Source: Bacteroidota bacterium
Lineage (GTDB): Bacteria > Bacteroidota > Bacteroidia > Chitinophagales > Chitinophagaceae
Reading direction: 5' to 3'
DNA length: 64,000 bases
Assembly: GCA_016706595.1 (NCBI GenBank)
Contig: JADJJH010000001.1
Location: forward strand, 868,001-932,000
The notes under the pieces were generated by a model. It was given only the letters and a program-made list of their open reading frames with translations, was not told the DNA's origin and ran no database searches. Of the stretch, positions 1-8,706 are shown one piece after another; positions within the stretch are counted from its first letter, which is position 1; the number at the start of each line of letters is the position of its first letter. A program made the position numbers and the translations under genes.

Positions 1-1050
1 CCATCGGGCAAATCGGAAGAACGAAATATGTTGAGTGCTGAACAAATTGATTTCAATGTAAAAGGTGTTCAAAAGCAATTGAGTAAATTTTTGAACTTTG
101 ATGGCAATGAACCCAATAGTGCCATGATGGTGAATAATTACGATTGGTTTAAAAATATTAGCTTTCTTGATTTTATTCGTGATACGGGAAAGCATATCAC
201 GGTAAATTATATGTTGGCAAAAGATTCGGTACAAAAACGTTTAGAAACCGGCATGTCATTTACCGAATTTACCTATCAATTAGTTCAAGGTTACGACTTC
301 TATCATATGTATCAGAACCTTGGCGTTACCTTACAAATGGGTGGGTCAGATCAATGGGGAAATATTGTAACCGGTACCGAATTAATTCGTAGAAAAACAG
401 GTGGCGAAGCATTTGCCTTTACGGCTCCTCTAATTAAAAAAGCAGATGGTGGTAAATTTGGAAAAACAGAAACCGGAAATATTTGGTTAGATGCAACTAA
501 AACTTCACCCTATAAATTCTATCAATTTTGGTTGAATGTAAGTGATGCTGATGCAATGACTTATATCAAAATTTTTACTTTTATTTCACCAGCAGAAATT
601 GATACTTTGATCGCCGATCATTTGCCCTCTCCACATCTACGAATATTACAAAAACGTTTAGCACAAGAACTAACCATTATGGTTCATTCAACAGCCGATT
701 ATGATTTTGCGGTTAAGGCTTCGCAGATATTGTTTAGTGATACAACTTCGGATACTTTGCTCTCATTAGATGAAAAACAGCTACTCGATATTATGGACGG
801 TGTGCCAACTTTCAATACCACAAAAGCTCAACTTACAGAAGGCTTAGCCGTTATCGACTTGCTTACACAAACCGGCATTTTTCCATCAAAAGGTGAAGCT
901 CGAAAAATGTTGCAAAGTGGTGGGGTGAGTATCAATAAAGCCAAAGTTGAAAGCGCTGAATTAAATTTGGATGCTACTTATCTGATGAACGAAAAATACA
1001 TGCTGGTTCAAAAAGGAAAGAAAAATTACCACTTAGTGATTGCAGAATAG
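1..1050 (+). CDS. tyrS: Tyrosine--tRNA ligase, 5' end cut by window
   Basis: Class I aminoacyl-tRNA synthetase that charges tRNA-Tyr in the cytoplasm. The reading frame is open from base 1; the first nine codons (PSGKSEERN) are the usual context after the HIGH region, so the true start lies upstream of the window and the ATG at 28 is internal. Counting from base 1, the tyrosine-site motif GGSDQWGN is near residues 114-121. The KMSKS loop appears as KFGKT near 152-156, as in bacterial TyrRS of this type. The C-terminal 60 or so residues form an S4-like RNA-binding domain. The stop is 2 nt before the next gene, suggesting co-transcription. Confidence 0.96.
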   Translation, partial: PSGKSEERNMLSAEQIDFNVKGVQKQLSKFLNFDGNEPNSAMMVNNYDWFKNISFLDFIRDTGKHITVNYMLAKDSVQKRLETGMSFTEFTYQLVQGYDFYHMYQNLGVTLQMGGSDQWGNIVTGTELIRRKTGGEAFAFTAPLIKKADGGKFGKTETGNIWLDATKTSPYKFYQFWLNVSDADAMTYIKIFTFISPAEIDTLIADHLPSPHLRILQKRLAQELTIMVHSTADYDFAVKASQILFSDTTSDTLLSLDEKQLLDIMDGVPTFNTTKAQLTEGLAVIDLLTQTGIFPSKGEARKMLQSGGVSINKAKVESAELNLDATYLMNEKYMLVQKGKKNYHLVIAE

Positions 1051-1052
1051 GC

Positions 1053-1544
1053 ATGACAAGAATCGGATTACTTTCAGACACACATGGCTTTTTACCGCCA
1101 CAAATATACACGCACTTTAAAGATGTTGATGAAATTTGGCATGCCGGTGATATTGGTAGTATTGAAGTGGCCGATGCCTTAGAAAAATTTAAACCTTTAC
1201 GAGCAGTTTGGGGAAATATTGATGGACATGATTTACGCATTCGCTATCCCGAACAAATGTTATTTCGTGTTGAGGATGTAAAAATACTCATGATGCATAT
1301 TGGAGGCTATCCACCGAAATATAATGCCGAATCGAAACCTATACTAAAAAAATATCAACCCCATTTATTCATTTGCGGACATTCGCATATTTTAAAAGTG
1401 ATACCCGACCCTATTTTAAATGTATTACATATTAATCCGGGTGCCTGTGGTAAAGAAGGATGGCAAAAAGTGAACACCTTAATAAGGTTTAGTATTGATG
1501 GCGACCGAGCTAAAGACTTAGAGGTAATAGAGTTGAAAAAATAA
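1053..1544 (+). CDS. YfcE/MJ0936-type metallophosphoesterase
   Basis: Small (163 aa) calcineurin-like phosphoesterase, probably cytosolic and dinuclear-metal dependent. Metal ligands are visible in the usual order: D9 and H11 (SDTHG), D33 (AGDIGS), N55 (GNIDG), H82 (MMHIGG), and H110 and H112 (GHSH). Length matches the YfcE/MJ0936 family, whose members hydrolyse phosphodiesters in vitro; the natural substrate is generally unknown. It starts 2 nt after the tyrS stop, so it is probably translated from the same mRNA. No signal peptide is present. Confidence 0.88.
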   Translation: MTRIGLLSDTHGFLPPQIYTHFKDVDEIWHAGDIGSIEVADALEKFKPLRAVWGNIDGHDLRIRYPEQMLFRVEDVKILMMHIGGYPPKYNAESKPILKKYQPHLFICGHSHILKVIPDPILNVLHINPGACGKEGWQKVNTLIRFSIDGDRAKDLEVIELKK

Positions 1545-1631
1545 TTAATTATCAATCTTCAATTATCAATCTTCAGTTATCGAAATACAATTATTAATCC
1601 ACAAGCTACAGGCTGAAGATTGAAAATTGAT

Positions 1632-1645
1632 CCGATAGCTATCGG
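1632..1645. repeat. 14-bp perfect palindrome CCGATAGCTATCGG
   Basis: This self-complementary 14-mer sits in the 116-bp gap between two converging genes, within degenerate copies of atcaatcttcaatt. The core GATAGCTATC recurs in the repeats at 23.6 and 57.3 kb. It could form a hairpin that separates the convergent transcripts, but no strong T-tract follows it on either strand. Confidence 0.6.
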
Positions 1646-1660
1646 GTTAAAGACTGAATC

Positions 1661-1912
1661 TTATTTCTTTTTCGCGTAACGCTTATTGAACTTATCGATA
1701 CGACCTGCAGTATCTAATAATACATTCTTACCTGTGTAAAAAGGATGTGAAGTATTTGAAACCTCCAATTTAATTACCGGATATTCATTTCCATCTTCCC
1801 ATTTCATAGTCTCGTTTGAGCGGGCAGTTGAACGTGATAAAAATGAATGTTCGTTACTCATGTCTTTGAAGATAACGAATCTGAAGCCTTCTGGGTGAAT
1901 TCCTTGTTTCAT
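1661..1912 (-). CDS. rpmE2: 50S ribosomal protein L31 type B
   Basis: Structural protein of the large ribosomal subunit (83 aa). It begins MKQGIHPEGF and has the family's TRSNET-like and HPFYTGK segments. The CxxC zinc knuckle of type A L31 is absent, so this is the zinc-independent type B (YtiA/RpmE2) form. In other bacteria that form replaces the zinc protein when zinc is scarce; in Bacteroidota it is usually the only copy, so zinc control should not be assumed here. It is monocistronic, with TACTTTCG (a near match to the -7 box) about 50 nt upstream on the minus strand. Confidence 0.95.
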   Translation of the reverse strand: MKQGIHPEGFRFVIFKDMSNEHSFLSRSTARSNETMKWEDGNEYPVIKLEVSNTSHPFYTGKNVLLDTAGRIDKFNKRYAKKK

Positions 1913-2016
1913 AAAATATACTTTTTGTGCATGATACTAACCATGCTTTTTTAAAGAATGGCGAAAGTAAGGCAAATATTTAAAAAAAGTGAAATTTAGG
2001 GACGAAAATGTTGGTA

Positions 2017-2508
2017 TTAATCCTTCATGTTTACATACTGCATAGGAATTTCAATGGAAGAGGAACGGCAAAGTTGAATCACATCTTGCAAATCGTCTAT
2101 TTTTTTACCAGTTACCCGAACGATATCGTCCATAATGGCAACTTGAACTTTTAAGCCACTTTCTTTAATCATTTTCACAATTTTTTTTGCATCATCTTGG
2201 GCAATTCCATTTTTTACACTCACTTCTTTTTTTACGATTTTGCCAGATGGGTATGGCTCTTTGCTGATATCAAATGCATTAGAATCAAGTCCTTGACGCA
2301 TAGAACGACTCAACAATACATCTACAATTTGTTCCATCTTCATATCACTATCTGCTTCAAGTGCTACTTTATAATCTTTCTTATTCAATTCGATAACCAC
2401 ATGAGATCCTTTAAAATCAAATCGATTGGTGATTTCCTTTTTGACGGTGTTTACTGCATTATCGAGCGTTTGTAAATCTACTTTACTGGTAATATCAAAT
2501 GATGGCAT
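2017..2508 (-). CDS. YajQ family nucleotide-binding protein
   Basis: Full-length (163 aa) member of the YajQ/DUF520 family, two ferredoxin-like folds that bind nucleotides; a Xanthomonas member is a cyclic-di-GMP effector. Family hallmarks are the start MPSFDITSKVD, the NRFDFKGS segment (about 28-35) and the QGLDSNAFDIS segment near the middle. The protein is cytosolic. It is a single-gene unit with a clear -7 box 20 nt upstream. Whether it binds c-di-GMP in this organism cannot be read from the sequence. Confidence 0.92.
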   Translation of the reverse strand: MPSFDITSKVDLQTLDNAVNTVKKEITNRFDFKGSHVVIELNKKDYKVALEADSDMKMEQIVDVLLSRSMRQGLDSNAFDISKEPYPSGKIVKKEVSVKNGIAQDDAKKIVKMIKESGLKVQVAIMDDIVRVTGKKIDDLQDVIQLCRSSSIEIPMQYVNMKD

Positions 2509-2527
2509 CGTAATTTATTTAAGGGTA

Positions 2528-2535
2528 CAAAGATA
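2528..2535 (-). promoter_or_regulatory. -7 box (TATCTTTG) for the yajQ-like gene
   Basis: Read on the minus strand this is an exact match to the Bacteroidota consensus TAnnTTTG, 19 nt before the ATG at 2508. No convincing TTTG -33 element was found at the expected distance. Confidence 0.5.
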
Positions 2536-2591
2536 AAATCTACTTTTTTAGATTTGCATCTTTTTTATGGGCTTTATATACTCATAGTTGT

Positions 2592-3338
2592 TTATTTCAA
2601 TTGCATTCTTTGCTTCATCGCTTCAAAGCACACAATACCAGCTGCCACCGACACATTTAAACTATCAAATTCACCTTGCATCGGAATGATAAATGTTTCA
2701 TTGCAAGCTGCTTGGGTTGCTTTTGAAATACCCTTGTCCTCGCTTCCTAATACTAAACAGCAGGGAGAAGTAAAATCAATATCTAATATACTTTTTGTAG
2801 CTTGAAGATCGGATGAAATAATTTTAATTCCATTCAATTGCAGGGTTTCCAGTATGGTTTGTAAATTCTTTTCTCTACAGAAAGCCATTTTCATCATAGC
2901 ACCAGCCGATGTTTTTATCATATCCTCGTGCAAGGGTGCCGAATTTTTTTCTGAAAACATAACTGCGTCTATTCCACAACAAAGTGCTGTTCGAATAATA
3001 GCACCTGTGTTACGAACATCAGTAATTCCATCCAATAATAAAAGAAAAGGTGTTTTACCATCATCATATAAATGCGAAATGATATCCTGTAATGGTGTGT
3101 AGTTTACAAAAGCACCAAAAGCAATAACGCCCTGATGCGCACCACGAACCATCGTGTTTAATTTTTCTATCGGCACACGAACAATAGGTACATTTTGTTG
3201 CTTTGCTAAACGAATGATATCGCCAATATTTTCACCTGTAATAGTATGATGCATTAAAATACGATCAAGTGCTTTATCACTTTGCAAAGCTTCTAATACA
3301 GGATTTCGCCCATAGATTAACGATTTATTCGTAGCCAT
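2592..3338 (-). CDS. rlmB: 23S rRNA 2'-O-methyltransferase, RlmB/TrmH (SpoU) family
   Basis: SPOUT methyltransferase that uses SAM to methylate a ribose 2'-OH; RlmB modifies G2251 of 23S rRNA. The 248 residues have an N-terminal substrate-binding domain (IYGRNPVLEAL at 8-18) and the three SpoU motifs: N110/R116 in DVRNTGAIIRTA, LVLGSEDKG at 195-203, and the knot motif with IPMQGEFDSLNVSVA at 218-232. It follows the small sorting-domain gene by 3 nt, so the two are probably co-transcribed. Other TrmH-family sites are possible, but the domain order favours RlmB. Confidence 0.9.
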   Translation of the reverse strand: MATNKSLIYGRNPVLEALQSDKALDRILMHHTITGENIGDIIRLAKQQNVPIVRVPIEKLNTMVRGAHQGVIAFGAFVNYTPLQDIISHLYDDGKTPFLLLLDGITDVRNTGAIIRTALCCGIDAVMFSEKNSAPLHEDMIKTSAGAMMKMAFCREKNLQTILETLQLNGIKIISSDLQATKSILDIDFTSPCCLVLGSEDKGISKATQAACNETFIIPMQGEFDSLNVSVAAGIVCFEAMKQRMQLK

Positions 3339-3341
3339 GAA

Positions 3342-3668
3342 TTATTTATTAAGAATGAATTTTGAGATTTCTAACACCTTCCCGTTTGCATTTCGGGCAA
3401 TGATAATGTAAACACCTTCCGGATTGGTATCAACCCCATAAAAATAAACCTCTTCGGTACTTGGAAAAACTTCTTTCTCTTCAATTTTTTTACCGATTAA
3501 ATTCCGCAATTCGAGTTTTGTAATGCCTGTACCCGACAAATTCAATTTTACAGATAAGGTACTCGTTTTCAATGGAACAGGATAAAGAGAAAGTAATTTT
3601 ATATCATCCGCAATAAGGACCTTAGAGGTCATGCAAATACTTATTAATATGATTAAAATTCTTTTCAT
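3342..3668 (-). CDS. Small secreted protein, nearly all T9SS sorting domain
   Basis: 108-residue protein with a signal peptide (MKRILIILISICMTSKVLIA) followed almost at once by a domain like the T9SS type A C-terminal sorting domain: LYPVPL near the start, a LELRNLIGKKI strand, and GVYIIIARNANGK near the end. The start at 3668 was chosen because it begins the signal peptide; an in-frame start at 3722 would add 18 unlikely residues. It has no effector domain, which is odd for a T9SS cargo. It may be a remnant of a longer protein, a free sorting module, or a look-alike beta-sandwich. It lies 3 nt upstream of rlmB. Confidence 0.6.
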   Translation of the reverse strand: MKRILIILISICMTSKVLIADDIKLLSLYPVPLKTSTLSVKLNLSGTGITKLELRNLIGKKIEEKEVFPSTEEVYFYGVDTNPEGVYIIIARNANGKVLEISKFILNK

Positions 3669-3765
3669 CCAAGTCCAACAAAAGTAGAGTCTTTTTTTAG
3701 AAAAACGCTCGGTAATGTTCATTTTTCAATTCTTGCCACTAATTTTACGTAGCAATTTTTAGCGT

Positions 3766-4080
3766 ATGCATTTTATACAAAATAGTTGGTTTGCCACAAA
3801 CTGGATATTCCTGCTGCTTTTTTTAATTGGCACATTAGCGGTAATTGCTTACATCAATAATAAAACTAAACTCTTACAATATTCAGTTTCTGCTTTCAGT
3901 CTACTTTTTTTATTTATTCTCTGTTTCTTTTTATTGCCCGAAATCAATAACTCTTTATCCTTACATAAAGATTTGTTGCCACAATTAGGCGTAGGCGATT
4001 CGTCGGAAGAAAATATTTCTGCTTTTGCTAAAATAATCGAGTTTATTTCTCAAATTGTGAAAGACAAATTATTCGATTAA
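3766..4080 (+). CDS. Hypothetical two-helix membrane protein
   Basis: 104 residues, family not recognised. Two hydrophobic segments are clear, at about 10-31 (FATNWIFLLLFLIGTLAVIAY) and 38-56, joined by a short basic turn (NNKTK). They are followed by a soluble tail of about 45 residues with an amphipathic helix near the C-terminus. It is probably an inner-membrane protein. It is divergent from the rlmB operon and convergent with prfC. It looks real because codon use is like that of its neighbours and the hydrophobic pattern is regular, but no function can be proposed. Confidence 0.5.
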   Translation: MHFIQNSWFATNWIFLLLFLIGTLAVIAYINNKTKLLQYSVSAFSLLFLFILCFFLLPEINNSLSLHKDLLPQLGVGDSSEENISAFAKIIEFISQIVKDKLFD

Positions 4081-4122
4081 TGACGGATATGTGGCTCAAA
4101 ACCCCGCAAACAATTCACTATA

Positions 4123-4139
4123 AGGGTTTTACGAACCCT
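4123..4139. terminator. Weak hairpin between convergent genes
   Basis: AGGGTT and AACCCT form a 6-bp stem with a 5-nt loop between the end of the small membrane-protein gene and the prfC stop. There is no good T-tract on either side, so terminator function is uncertain. Confidence 0.25.
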
Positions 4140-4141
4140 CA

Positions 4142-5734
4142 TTAAGCTAATTCGTGCTTATAATCATTGGTAATAAAAAACTTGATGTCAGGATTATTGC
4201 TCCTTTCGGTATTCAAATACCATTCGCTTTCAGCCAAATAAACCAAATTTCCTTCTTTATCTGATACTACATTCGCCGATTTAAATCGAATAAAATCATC
4301 CACTACTTTTTCGGCGCCTTGTATCCAACAAGCTTTAAAAAATGGCAAAGTTTTAAAACTACAGGCGGCTCCATATTCTTGCAATAGTCGATATTGAATC
4401 ACTTCAAATTGAAGATCACCCACACAACCAATAATTTTACGATTACCACCATGTTGTGTAAATAATTGGGCAACCCCTTCATCGGTTAATTGTCGAATCC
4501 CTTTCTCTAATTGCTTAGTTTTCATGGGATCGTTATTGATTAATTCTTTAAATATTTCTGGTGAGAAGCTCGGAATCCCAACGTAAGTCATTTGTTCGCC
4601 CTCGGTTAAGGTATCACCAATTTTAAAATTACCGGTATCAAATAAACCCACTACATCACCTGGGTAGGCATCATCAACTACATTTTTTTCGCGTGCAAGA
4701 AATGTATATGGATTACTGAATCTTACCTTTTTATCGGAACGCACATGATAGTAAAATGTATTTCTTTCAAACTTACCCGAACATATACGTAAAAAGGCTA
4801 CCCTATCTCTATGACGAGGATCAATATTAGCATGAATTTTAAAAACGAATCCGGTAAATTTATCTTCCTCTGCCTTTACTTCGCGCTTGTCGGTTAAACG
4901 TGGTTTTGGTGATGGTGCAATTTCAATGAAGGTGTCGAGCAAATCTTTGATGCCAAAATTATTCACTGCGCTTCCAAAAAACACAGGTGCTAATTGGCCT
5001 TTTAAATAAGCATCCTTGTCAAAATTTTCATACACTCCCATTATGAGTTCCATATCTTCACGTAAGGCATCGGCATCTTTCTTACCAACAATTTCTTCAA
5101 TGGCATGTTCTTGTAAATCGGGCAGATAAATCAAATCTTCATCGGTTGCTTTTTGATGTGCTTGGAATGTAAGTAGACTTTGATTATGGATATTGAATAC
5201 GCCCTTAAAGTCGCGCCCCATATTGATAGGCCACGTAAGCGGTTGAGTTTTTATATTGAGTTTCTGTTCAACTTCTTCTAATAAATCAAAAGGGTTTCGG
5301 CCATCCCGATCCATTTTATTAATGAAAATAATTACCGGTGTATCACGCATTCGGCACACTTCCATTAATTTTTCGGTTTGCTCTTCAACACCTTTTACGC
5401 AATCAATTACCAAAACCACACTATCTACTGCGGTGAGTGTGCGATATGTATCTTCGGCAAAATCTTTATGTCCTGGTGTATCTAATAAATTAATCAGTTT
5501 ATCACGATATTCAAAACTCATTACCGAAGTAGCCACCGAAATACCTCTTTGTCGCTCGATTTCCATAAAATCGGAGGTAGCATGTTTTTTAATTTTATTT
5601 GACTTTACAGCACCTGCGGTTTGAATGGCACCTCCAAACAATAGAAATTTTTCAGTGAGTGTTGTCTTTCCCGCATCGGGATGTGAGATAATCGCGAAGG
5701 TTTTTCGTTTCTCAATTTCGTGGATATATTTCAT
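4142..5734 (-). CDS. prfC: Peptide chain release factor 3
   Basis: Ribosomal GTPase that recycles RF1 and RF2 after termination. At 530 aa it has the normal RF3 length. GTPase motifs: G1 SHPDAGKT at 17-24, G2 within RQRGISVATS (about 62-71), G3 DTPGH at 85-89, and G4 NKMD at 139-142. Domain II and the RF3-specific C-terminal domain follow (GGNRKIIGCVGDLQFEV region). The VKSNKIKKHATSDFMEIE stretch separates RF3 from EF-G. It is a single-gene transcript with a -7 box 8 nt before the ATG, implying a very short leader. Confidence 0.97.
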   Translation of the reverse strand: MKYIHEIEKRKTFAIISHPDAGKTTLTEKFLLFGGAIQTAGAVKSNKIKKHATSDFMEIERQRGISVATSVMSFEYRDKLINLLDTPGHKDFAEDTYRTLTAVDSVVLVIDCVKGVEEQTEKLMEVCRMRDTPVIIFINKMDRDGRNPFDLLEEVEQKLNIKTQPLTWPINMGRDFKGVFNIHNQSLLTFQAHQKATDEDLIYLPDLQEHAIEEIVGKKDADALREDMELIMGVYENFDKDAYLKGQLAPVFFGSAVNNFGIKDLLDTFIEIAPSPKPRLTDKREVKAEEDKFTGFVFKIHANIDPRHRDRVAFLRICSGKFERNTFYYHVRSDKKVRFSNPYTFLAREKNVVDDAYPGDVVGLFDTGNFKIGDTLTEGEQMTYVGIPSFSPEIFKELINNDPMKTKQLEKGIRQLTDEGVAQLFTQHGGNRKIIGCVGDLQFEVIQYRLLQEYGAACSFKTLPFFKACWIQGAEKVVDDFIRFKSANVVSDKEGNLVYLAESEWYLNTERSNNPDIKFFITNDYKHELA

Positions 5735-5742
5735 AAAGGACG

Positions 5743-5750
5743 CAAAGGTA
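5743..5750 (-). promoter_or_regulatory. -7 box (TACCTTTG) for prfC
   Basis: Exact TAnnTTTG match on the minus strand, ending 8 nt from the prfC ATG. If used, the transcript would be leaderless or nearly so. Confidence 0.5.
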
Positions 5751-5971
5751 ATTTTTCGAAAGCAATTTCTTACCTATTGATAAAATACACCCCTATTCAA
5801 ATCATTTTGTGAGAGGGAAAGATCTCTAATATCTTACTTGGATCCATTATGATTTTACACTGAACAAAGCAGTTTTACTGATAATGATTGCATCGATTAT
5901 CGCTTAATCAACCATTTGGCTGTTCTTTTTGAACAAGAAAAAAGACGAATAGATGTGAGGATTGAATGGCG

Positions 5972-6745
5972 TTAAGCGTGCTTTGCATCTTGCATGCGCT
6001 TATTCTTCGCATCTTGTAAAAACTCAGATGCAAAAATGAAATTATTTAAATAAGTGTCTTTGCTAAAAATAATATCGTCTTTACTACCTTCCCATTGTTT
6101 GCGACCTTGATGTAAAAAAACAATATGATCGCCACTTTCCATTACAGTATTCATATCATGCGTATTGATAATGGTTGTCATTTTAAATTCGGCCGTTATC
6201 TCCATTATCAATTTATCGATTACTAACGAAGTTTGTGGGTCGAGGCCTGAATTAGGTTCATCGCAAAAAAGATATTTAGGATTTAAAACGATAGCTCGTG
6301 CAAGTGCTACCCGCTTCTTCATGCCCCCGCTTAATTCGGCCGGATATTTTTTATTAGCATCTTTTAAATTTACTCTATCAAGCACTTCATTAACTCTTTG
6401 TCGCTTTTCGGCCAAAGTTTTCGTGGTAAACATATCTAATGGAAACATCACATTGTTTTCTACTGTTAGGCTGTCAAATAAGGCTGAACCTTGAAATAAC
6501 ATACCAATTTGAGTGCGTAATTCCTTCTTTTCTTTTTCTTCCATATTCAAAAAGTCGGCATCCTCGTATTTTATTTGACCAAGATCAGGTTTTACCAAAC
6601 CAACAATACATTTCATCATCACTGTTTTTCCACTTCCACTAGCACCAATAATTAAATTTACTTTACCTGCATGCATAATGGTGCTTACATCCTCTATGAC
6701 GGTTTTTGTACCGAATGTTTTTTTAATATTTTTAATTTCTATCAT
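5972..6745 (-). CDS. Mla-type ABC transporter ATP-binding protein
   Basis: ATPase (257 aa) of an MlaF-like phospholipid transporter that works with the permease encoded just upstream. Walker A GASGSGKT at 34-41, Q-loop FQGSALFDS near 85-92, signature LSGG at 138-141, and Walker B YLFCDEP at 158-164. The phrase FQGSALFDSLTVENNVMFPL is typical of the MlaF/Ttg2A group. ATG 6745 is preferred to the in-frame start at 6820 because it begins the standard MIEIKNIKKTFG strand and keeps the gene 23 nt downstream of the permease. No MlaD-like (MCE) gene is adjacent. Confidence 0.9.
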   Translation of the reverse strand: MIEIKNIKKTFGTKTVIEDVSTIMHAGKVNLIIGASGSGKTVMMKCIVGLVKPDLGQIKYEDADFLNMEEKEKKELRTQIGMLFQGSALFDSLTVENNVMFPLDMFTTKTLAEKRQRVNEVLDRVNLKDANKKYPAELSGGMKKRVALARAIVLNPKYLFCDEPNSGLDPQTSLVIDKLIMEITAEFKMTTIINTHDMNTVMESGDHIVFLHQGRKQWEGSKDDIIFSKDTYLNNFIFASEFLQDAKNKRMQDAKHA

Positions 6746-6768
6746 TACGTATTTTGCAGATATGATGA

Positions 6769-7509
6769 TTAAAGAAGTAAGGCTGCCAATCCATAATCGG
6801 CGCAAAGAATTAAAATGCAACTTACTACCACTGAAGTAGTTGATGAACGACCAATTTCGAGCGCACCGCCCTTTACGTTATAACCAAAATAAGCCGAAAC
6901 GCTAGATATGATAAAAGCAAATGTGAATGATTTTATAAGTCCGAACACAAGATTAAACGTTATGAAATCAGTTAATAATCCTTGCGTAAATTGTTGTTCT
7001 GAAAGTATTCCGGTGAGAGTGCCGGCTAAGTATCCTCCCCAAATACTTAAAAACATAGAAATGGTTATTAAGCAGGGTACAACAATGATAGAAGCTACAA
7101 TTTTTGGTAGAATGAGGTAGGTTTTTGTATTAATTCCCATAATTTCTAGCGCATCAATTTGTTCGCTAACCCGCATATTACCTAGTTCTGATGCTATTTT
7201 TGAACCGATTACGCCCGCTAAAACTATACAAACTACAGTTGGCGAAAGTTCAAGAAATGTGCTGTCGCGAATAATTTGGGCAATCACATATTTCTGTACT
7301 AAAGGACTAATTAATTGATAAGCAGTTTGGACAGTAGTTACAGCCCCTAAAAAAAGTGAGATAATAACCACGATTCCGGCGGAGCCGATACCTATTTCAT
7401 AGCATTGATGGATGAACTCTTTCCAATAAACTCTAGCATTTTCGGGTTTAGTGAACATGCCGCCTAACATTATCAGGTATTTTCCAAAGTGCGTTAATAC
7501 TTTTATCAT
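6769..7509 (-). CDS. MlaE family ABC transporter permease
   Basis: Inner-membrane permease (246 aa) of the MlaE/YrbE family, moving glycerophospholipids between the inner and outer membrane. It has five or six hydrophobic stretches and the family-specific segments VIGSKIASELGNMRVSEQ (about 120-137) and IDALEIMGINTKTYLILP. It is the first gene of a two-gene minus-strand operon with the ATPase. The MCE-domain substrate-binding partner expected for this system is not in the window downstream; prfC follows instead. Confidence 0.92.
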   Translation of the reverse strand: MIKVLTHFGKYLIMLGGMFTKPENARVYWKEFIHQCYEIGIGSAGIVVIISLFLGAVTTVQTAYQLISPLVQKYVIAQIIRDSTFLELSPTVVCIVLAGVIGSKIASELGNMRVSEQIDALEIMGINTKTYLILPKIVASIIVVPCLITISMFLSIWGGYLAGTLTGILSEQQFTQGLLTDFITFNLVFGLIKSFTFAFIISSVSAYFGYNVKGGALEIGRSSTTSVVVSCILILCADYGLAALLL

Positions 7510-7654
7510 GAAGATTCCAAAAGTAAGCTATCCATGATATTCTTTCAGAAAGTTTGGAAAAAAAATCGATACCATAAATTATTTTTTGCAATAACTTATT
7601 ATCTGCTATCTTCGCGAACTTATTTCATTTATCCACAAAATAATTTCTATTATT

Positions 7655-8194
7655 ATGGCAGTAAAAATCAGACTACAACGTCACGGCGCAAAACAACGCC
7701 CCTTCTACTTTATCGTAGTTGCAAATTCAACATCTAAGAGAGATGGTAAATTTATTGAAAAGCTTGGAACTTACAATCCTTTGACTGTACCAGCCACTAT
7801 TCAAATTAATCGCGAACGCGCTATGCATTGGCTTAGCAAAGGTGCCGAAGCGACACATACAGTAAACCGCATTTTATCGTTTAAGGGCGTGTTATTTTTA
7901 AAACACCTTATGCGTGGTGTTAAATTGGGTTTATTTGATGAAGTGGCAGCTGTACAAAAATTCGAAGCATGGAATGCAGCTCACGAAGTACTTGTAGCTG
8001 ATCGTCAGGCAACCCATAAAAGAACTAAAGCAGCATCAAAAATTCAACCTACCATTAAAATCGCAGAAGCTGTTGCAAAGCCAGTTGCAGAAGCACCCGT
8101 AGCTGTTGATGAAGTTGTAGAAACGCCTAGCGAAACAGCTGTTGAAGCACCAACAGAAAATGCTGCTGAAAACGAAGCACCTGCTGCAGAATAA
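7655..8194 (+). CDS. rpsP: 30S ribosomal protein S16 with long acidic tail
   Basis: Small-subunit ribosomal protein. Residues 1-80 match S16 (MAVKIRLQRHGAKQRPFY, KFIEKLGTYNP, LSKGAEATHTVNRIL). The remaining 100 residues are a low-complexity Ala/Glu/Val/Thr tail after a KRTKAASK segment, making the protein about twice the usual 80-90 aa. Such tails are common on Bacteroidota S16 and their role is unknown. TATCTTCG, close to the -7 consensus, lies at 7607-7614, about 40 nt upstream. The gene is not followed by rimM or trmD, the usual partners in other phyla. Confidence 0.96.
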   Translation: MAVKIRLQRHGAKQRPFYFIVVANSTSKRDGKFIEKLGTYNPLTVPATIQINRERAMHWLSKGAEATHTVNRILSFKGVLFLKHLMRGVKLGLFDEVAAVQKFEAWNAAHEVLVADRQATHKRTKAASKIQPTIKIAEAVAKPVAEAPVAVDEVVETPSETAVEAPTENAAENEAPAAE

Positions 8195-8220
8195 TTTTAA
8201 ACACAAAATACTTATATAAA

Positions 8221-8256
8221 AAAGAGGCTGCCCTTACCGGACAGCCTCTTTTTTTG
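8221..8256. terminator. Bidirectional intrinsic terminator between rpsP and hsp20
   Basis: A 10-bp stem (AAAGAGGCTG paired with CAGCCTCTTT) encloses an 11-nt loop. A T-run follows on the plus strand and the complementary A-run precedes it, giving a T-run on the minus strand too. It sits exactly between the converging genes and can end both transcripts. Confidence 0.85.
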
Positions 8257-8283
8257 GTTGGATATTTAACTCCTTGATTTCAT

Positions 8284-8706
8284 TTAGTTTACGTTAATCG
8301 TTTTTGCTTTCACTTCTTTATCTTCTAGTTTTGGAACGCTAACCGTAAGCAATCCATTTTCGTACACTGCCGTAATATTTTCAATATCAAGCTTTTCATT
8401 TACTGTAAACGTACGCTTGAAAGACCTGATGGCGAATTCACGCTTTACAAATTTTTCAGTTTCTTCACTTTTTTCTTCTGCTTTTTCATAAGCAACCGAT
8501 AAAAGATTATTGTCTAACGAAATTTTAAAATCCGATTTCTGCAACCCGGGTACCATTAATGTAATTTCATAATTACTTTCCTTTTCAACAATGTTTACTG
8601 CCGGATGCATATTTTGCGTGAAGGCAAAATCATCGTTAAATAATCTGTCCATGGTATTTAAAAATCCTGGAACATAAGCTGGGGTTTTTACTTTAAACTG
8701 TGTCAT
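8284..8706 (-). CDS. Hsp20/alpha-crystallin small heat-shock protein
   Basis: ATP-independent holdase chaperone (140 aa). A short N-terminal arm (MTQFKVKTPAYVPGFLN) is followed by the alpha-crystallin domain, from HPAVNIVEKESNYEI to NGLLTVSVPK, which carries the family's ENGLL and VxVPK signatures. The C-terminal I-x-I-like anchor is weak (KTINVN). ATG 8706 was chosen because the 49 residues encoded upstream are unlike the family and cross the likely promoter. Heat-shock control is expected for the family, but no operator was recognised. Confidence 0.92.
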   Translation of the reverse strand: MTQFKVKTPAYVPGFLNTMDRLFNDDFAFTQNMHPAVNIVEKESNYEITLMVPGLQKSDFKISLDNNLLSVAYEKAEEKSEETEKFVKREFAIRSFKRTFTVNEKLDIENITAVYENGLLTVSVPKLEDKEVKAKTINVN

